Shown here one piece after another: positions 6,085 through 8,421 of a stretch of DNA of 8,421 bases. The translations under genes were made by a program, and so were the position numbers. How positions within the stretch are numbered: the first letter of the stretch is position 1; each line of letters opens with the position of its first letter. The stretch lies in contig CATMVR010000182.1 in assembly GCA_950075905.1 (NCBI GenBank), positions 1 to 8,421 of the forward strand, in the 5' to 3' direction. Source of the stretch: an uncultured Persicitalea sp. Lineage in GTDB: Bacteria; Bacteroidota; Bacteroidia; Cytophagales; Spirosomataceae. The notes below the pieces were generated by a model. It had not been told where the DNA came from. It ran no database searches and saw only the letters and a list, made by a program, of their open reading frames with translations.

Positions 6085-7307
6085 CGTTGAATATTTTTCA
6101 TCCAATTGCCCCATACCAGTCCGATCCGGCTGGATACTATACTCAATCCCAAAGCTATACCAAGCCCCTGCGCCAGCTGGGCGGGGCTGTCGACATTCCA
6201 GGGAGCAAACTTGTAGCGGTATTCCCAGTCGGGACTATTTGAAAAATACCAGTAGTGGCTGCCAAAAAACCAGTTGCGGGCATAGGGAGACTCTAAAAGG
6301 AAGCCGCTGAAATACCACTGCACCACGAAGAAAACGGCCAGAAAGGCAACGCCCAGCACCAGACAAAGTACCCAATCATTGAGGTGAGAAAACCGGTGTC
6401 TGAGCAGGTCTAAAACAAAAGCGGGCACAATAAGCAGCAGCGGAAACTGAAATCCCTGGTAGTGATCGATATGGTGCAAAATGGGTCCCAGCTTGGGCTC
6501 GGCCGGAAACAGCGGGATGATCCAGAGGGTCAGGAGCAGGATCAGCGTATATACCAGCGCCACCAGCGTGATGGTCCAGCGGCCGGCGAAAGCTCTTCCG
6601 AAAGCAAGAAGCAAAAATGGGAAAGCGGCCGCTGAAATCTGGTAAAAAAGAGAGGTATGCGAGGAGTATCGGTCTATTTCTTCCGACAACAGCGTGTACC
6701 ACATGGTGAGCAGAAAGCCTGCCGACATGGCAAAAAGCGCATAAAGTACCCGATTGCGGCGTTTGAGCGCGTCGGCATTTCCGGTGAAAAGTGTTTCGGT
6801 TTGGTTTTTAATCGCTACCACGCTTACAATGGCCCCAAACTGCACACCGATAATACCAAGTGCCAGCACTGTATGCGGAGGAGACAGAATTTGCACATCC
6901 AGTCCGTAGGTATTGTGCCACCAGTCATCAAAGGGAGCCGAGGTCAGCATCATTAAGGCCCCCCAGATACAGAAGAGCGCTCCCAGAGAGCTGTAAAAGA
7001 AGCCCCAGATCTTGACGTGTTTGCTTTTTTCGGCCTCACTACCCGCAAAAGTATTGCGTAGTACCTCATAACCCGAAAAAAGGCCTGACACCACGGCCCC
7101 GAGGTAGATGACCAGGTGCGGAGGTGAGAAAAGTCCGTCGCGGCCAATGCTGAGGTGCCAGCAAATGTCCCAGATAAGCCCGGTGATTACACATAGAGAT
7201 GAGAATACGACCGCATACACATAGGCAGGTATACCCAGGGCGGCAATACCCGCGCGGCTCCCCGGCGGTGACAGGGTAGAGAGTGAGGGGTTGAGTGTTT
7301 GATCCAT
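6081..7307 (-). CDS. Polytopic membrane protein with duplicated WH...GxD...SPPH motif, function unknown
   Basis: 408 residues from the ATG at 7305-7307, with about ten predicted transmembrane helices (roughly 28-45, 65-82, 101-122, 145-166, 187-206, 222-240, 244-266, 284-302, 311-333, 378-396). A motif at residues 46-64 (WDICWHLSIGRD...SPPH) recurs at 127-145 (DDWWHNTYGLD...SPPH). Each copy sits in the loop before a helix and begins with a Trp-His pair, so the first four helices look like an internal duplication. Further His residues (278, 279, 282) lie in a later loop, and an aromatic-rich stretch precedes the last helix. I know of no characterised function; the repeated His/Asp residues suggest metal, heme or proton chemistry at the membrane surface. 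It is the first gene of a translationally coupled pair with the exported protein downstream. Confidence 0.7.
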   Translation of the reverse strand: MDQTLNPSLSTLSPPGSRAGIAALGIPAYVYAVVFSSLCVITGLIWDICWHLSIGRDGLFSPPHLVIYLGAVVSGLFSGYEVLRNTFAGSEAEKSKHVKIWGFFYSSLGALFCIWGALMMLTSAPFDDWWHNTYGLDVQILSPPHTVLALGIIGVQFGAIVSVVAIKNQTETLFTGNADALKRRNRVLYALFAMSAGFLLTMWYTLLSEEIDRYSSHTSLFYQISAAAFPFLLLAFGRAFAGRWTITLVALVYTLILLLTLWIIPLFPAEPKLGPILHHIDHYQGFQFPLLLIVPAFVLDLLRHRFSHLNDWVLCLVLGVAFLAVFFVVQWYFSGFLLESPYARNWFFGSHYWYFSNSPDWEYRYKFAPWNVDSPAQLAQGLGIALGLSIVSSRIGLVWGNWMKNIQR

Positions 7308-7392
7308 TTTGGCTTAGGAAAAAATCATTGTTTTATTAATCAAAATAAAGACAATTTACCCTAATCTTACCCCTATCAGGCCGGTCAAAGCA

Positions 7393-7420
7393 CAAATTTA
7401 TTTATCTACCGCAACGCAAA
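7393..7420 (-). promoter_or_regulatory. Predicted promoter of the membrane-module operon (TTTG - 16 bases - TAAATTTG)
   Basis: On the minus strand a TTTG (7417-7420) is separated by 16 bases from TAAATTTG (7393-7400), an exact TAnnTTTG box. This is the best two-part match to the Bacteroidota promoter in the window. It lies just after the stop of the lipoprotein hydrolase gene and predicts a 5' UTR of about 80 bases for the 408-residue protein. No terminator separates the two genes, so read-through is also possible. Confidence 0.5.
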
Positions 7421-7423
7421 AAA

Positions 7424-7999
7424 TCAAAAGGGGCGCAGCGCTTTCACAAAACGGCCTTTAAAATAGGTGGAGTACAGGTTATCTTCCCTCACCCCCCGCG
7501 ACGAGGAAGCATGGATAAAAATCACCTCTCCCTTTCCCTTTACCTCCGTAACAATGCCCGCATGTGACACGTAGCCTTCCTTACCGGCATCGGGTACGAA
7601 AAAAAGCCAATCGCCGGGGCGGATGTCCTCTACTTTCTGTACTTCGCGCCCAAATTCTGACTGCTGCCAGGAAATACGGGGTACCTTATAGCCCAGCTCG
7701 CTGTACACCGCGCAGATCAACCCGGAGCAGTCAATGCCCTGACGGTCGTTGCCCCCCGAGCGATAGGGCGTACCGGTATACTTGCGGGCTTCCTGAATCA
7801 CATTTCGAACGTGCCGGTCGTAGGGGCCCGCGGGGGCTGTTGTCGGTTTGCGGACCGCCGGACGGGTAGTAGCGGCCGGGGCCCTCCGGGATTTGGAAGT
7901 AGAAGTGGCAAAACCGGGAGAGCGTTTCAACGTCTCGCAAGATGGAAGAAACAGGCTAACCAATAACAAAAGAAGCAGGGTAGGAATGAGTCTAAGCAT
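7424..7999 (-). CDS. NlpC/P60 family lipoprotein hydrolase
   Basis: A predicted cell-wall endopeptidase that cleaves peptide bonds in peptidoglycan stems, anchored by lipid on the periplasmic side. With the ATG at 7997-7999 it has 191 residues. A leucine-rich signal ends in the lipobox LPSC with Cys21. A Lys/Arg/Pro/Thr-rich linker follows (about 25-58), then the NlpC/P60 domain (about 66-190). The catalytic residues are readable: Cys91 in DCSGLICAVYSELG, His146 in SHAGIV and His163 in IHASSS. RPGDWLFF is the usual strand before the histidine. The frame extends to a TTG at 8026, but that codon falls inside the predicted -7 box, so the ATG is preferred. The protein resembles Spr/MepS-like enzymes; substrate specificity cannot be read from the sequence. 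Confidence 0.92.
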   Translation of the reverse strand: MLRLIPTLLLLLLVSLFLPSCETLKRSPGFATSTSKSRRAPAATTRPAVRKPTTAPAGPYDRHVRNVIQEARKYTGTPYRSGGNDRQGIDCSGLICAVYSELGYKVPRISWQQSEFGREVQKVEDIRPGDWLFFVPDAGKEGYVSHAGIVTEVKGKGEVIFIHASSSRGVREDNLYSTYFKGRFVKALRPF

Positions 8000-8023
8000 A
8001 GCTTGGCTAAGGTGGTGAGTCTC

Positions 8024-8031
8024 CAAATTTA
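8024..8031 (-). promoter_or_regulatory. Predicted promoter of the NlpC/P60 gene, -7 box TAAATTTG
   Basis: The minus strand reads TAAATTTG, an exact TAnnTTTG match, 25 bases upstream of the ATG at 7999, giving a very short 5' UTR. The -33 region is only T-rich. Its position argues against the TTG start at 8026. Confidence 0.45.
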
Positions 8032-8067
8032 ACGAAGCTATTGGAAAAATTGGTCTCAGAAACTTGC

Positions 8068-8097
8068 AAAAAAGGCCAATCCGGAGTGGATTGGCCT
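8068..8097 (-). terminator. Rho-independent terminator of the M48 peptidase gene
   Basis: Arms 8073-8082 and 8088-8097 (AGGCCAATCC and its perfect complement) close a 5-base loop. On the minus strand the GC-rich stem runs straight into T6 (8068-8073), a textbook intrinsic terminator. It lies 23 bases after the stop at 8120 and separates that gene from the NlpC/P60 gene. Confidence 0.9.
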
Positions 8098-8119
8098 ACT
8101 ACTGTGCAGCTTAGAAGTA

Positions 8120-8421
8120 CTAATTTTCCTTCCGGTATAATTTCATGGCCTTAGGCAACTGGGATTTGATATCCCGGATACGCTTGGCATCGGCAGGGTG
8201 GGTCGACAAAAACTGCGGGGGTTTGCTCCCCCCTTCCGACTTCTCAGCCATTCGGGTCCAGAAATCCACCGCAGCCTGGGGGTTATAGCCCGCCTTAGCC
8301 ATAAATATCAGCCCCAGCTGGTCGGCCTCCGACTCCTGCAAACGGCTGTTGGGCAGCAGATAGCCGAGCTGCGTAGCTGCCGGCGCTACCAGGCCATATA
8401 CCGTATTATAAATTTGCTGGG
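8120..8421 (-). CDS. M48 family metallopeptidase, C-terminal part (runs off the right edge)
   Basis: The open frame continues to the window edge, so only the last 99 complete codons are seen. The segment LQESEADQLGLIFMAKAGYN contains the ESEAD motif, which supplies the third zinc ligand (Glu) of M48 peptidases. It is followed by the family's typical AAVDFWTRM and FLSTHPADAKRI. The HEXXH zinc motif should lie upstream, outside the window. Proteins with this tail are usually periplasmic lipoproteins of the LoiP/BepA type, involved in outer-membrane protein quality control. Whether this one has a lipobox or TPR repeats cannot be seen; the C-terminus ends soon after the STHP motif, so there is no C-terminal TPR domain. 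The subfamily is therefore closer to LoiP/YcaL than to BepA. Confidence 0.9.
   Translation of the reverse strand, partial: QQIYNTVYGLVAPAATQLGYLLPNSRLQESEADQLGLIFMAKAGYNPQAAVDFWTRMAEKSEGGSKPPQFLSTHPADAKRIRDIKSQLPKAMKLYRKEN

Noticed and set aside
6085..6114. Upstream ATG for the exported His-rich protein
   Set aside because: It would put ten charged and polar residues before the signal peptide; the ATG at 6084 overlaps the previous stop as ATGA, a common coupled start.
8000..8026. Upstream TTG start for the NlpC/P60 lipoprotein
   Set aside because: It adds nine residues before the signal peptide and lies within the TAAATTTG box; the ATG at 7999 gives a clean lipoprotein signal.

Overview
The window looks like the chromosome of a Bacteroidota member, most likely of the order Cytophagales. 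Three things point there. The pyrG and yidC genes sit side by side on one strand. Good Shine-Dalgarno sites are absent. Several genes are preceded by the phylum-specific -7 box TAnnTTTG. Base composition is near 50% GC and even across the window, with no insertion sequence, phage gene, tRNA, rRNA or CRISPR array. The genus is not determined.

Layout, left to right. Positions 1-342 hold the 5' part of yidC (minus strand), preceded by a structured leader with its own promoter. Positions 493-2139 hold pyrG, CTP synthase (minus). Positions 2140-2490 are a 351-base gap with the pyrG promoter box, a strong terminator and a possible 46-residue ORF. Positions 2491-3648 hold nspC, carboxynorspermidine decarboxylase (minus). 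A 113-base divergent gap separates it from a DEDDh 3'-5' exonuclease (3762-4355, plus), which converges through a bidirectional terminator on a two-gene operon (minus, 7307 down to 4429). That operon encodes a roughly 10-pass membrane protein and a large exported, membrane-anchored, histidine-bearing protein, joined by an ATGA overlap. Upstream are an NlpC/P60 lipoprotein hydrolase (7424-7999, minus) and, behind a terminator, the C-terminal part of an M48 metallopeptidase that runs off the window (8120-8421, minus).

Most of the content is housekeeping: membrane protein insertion, pyrimidine nucleotide synthesis, polyamine synthesis, exonuclease activity and envelope hydrolases. The part without an established function is the two-gene operon at 4429-7307. 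Its membrane protein carries a duplicated His/Asp motif (WH...G.D...SPPH). Its partner carries two HLHP modules, a Met/His cluster and a possible histidine at the mature N-terminus. Together they suggest a metal- or redox-linked envelope module, but that function is inference from motifs only. The second unusual area is the yidC leader, with nested hairpins, two T7 tracts and a 15-codon upstream ORF ending just before the yidC start.
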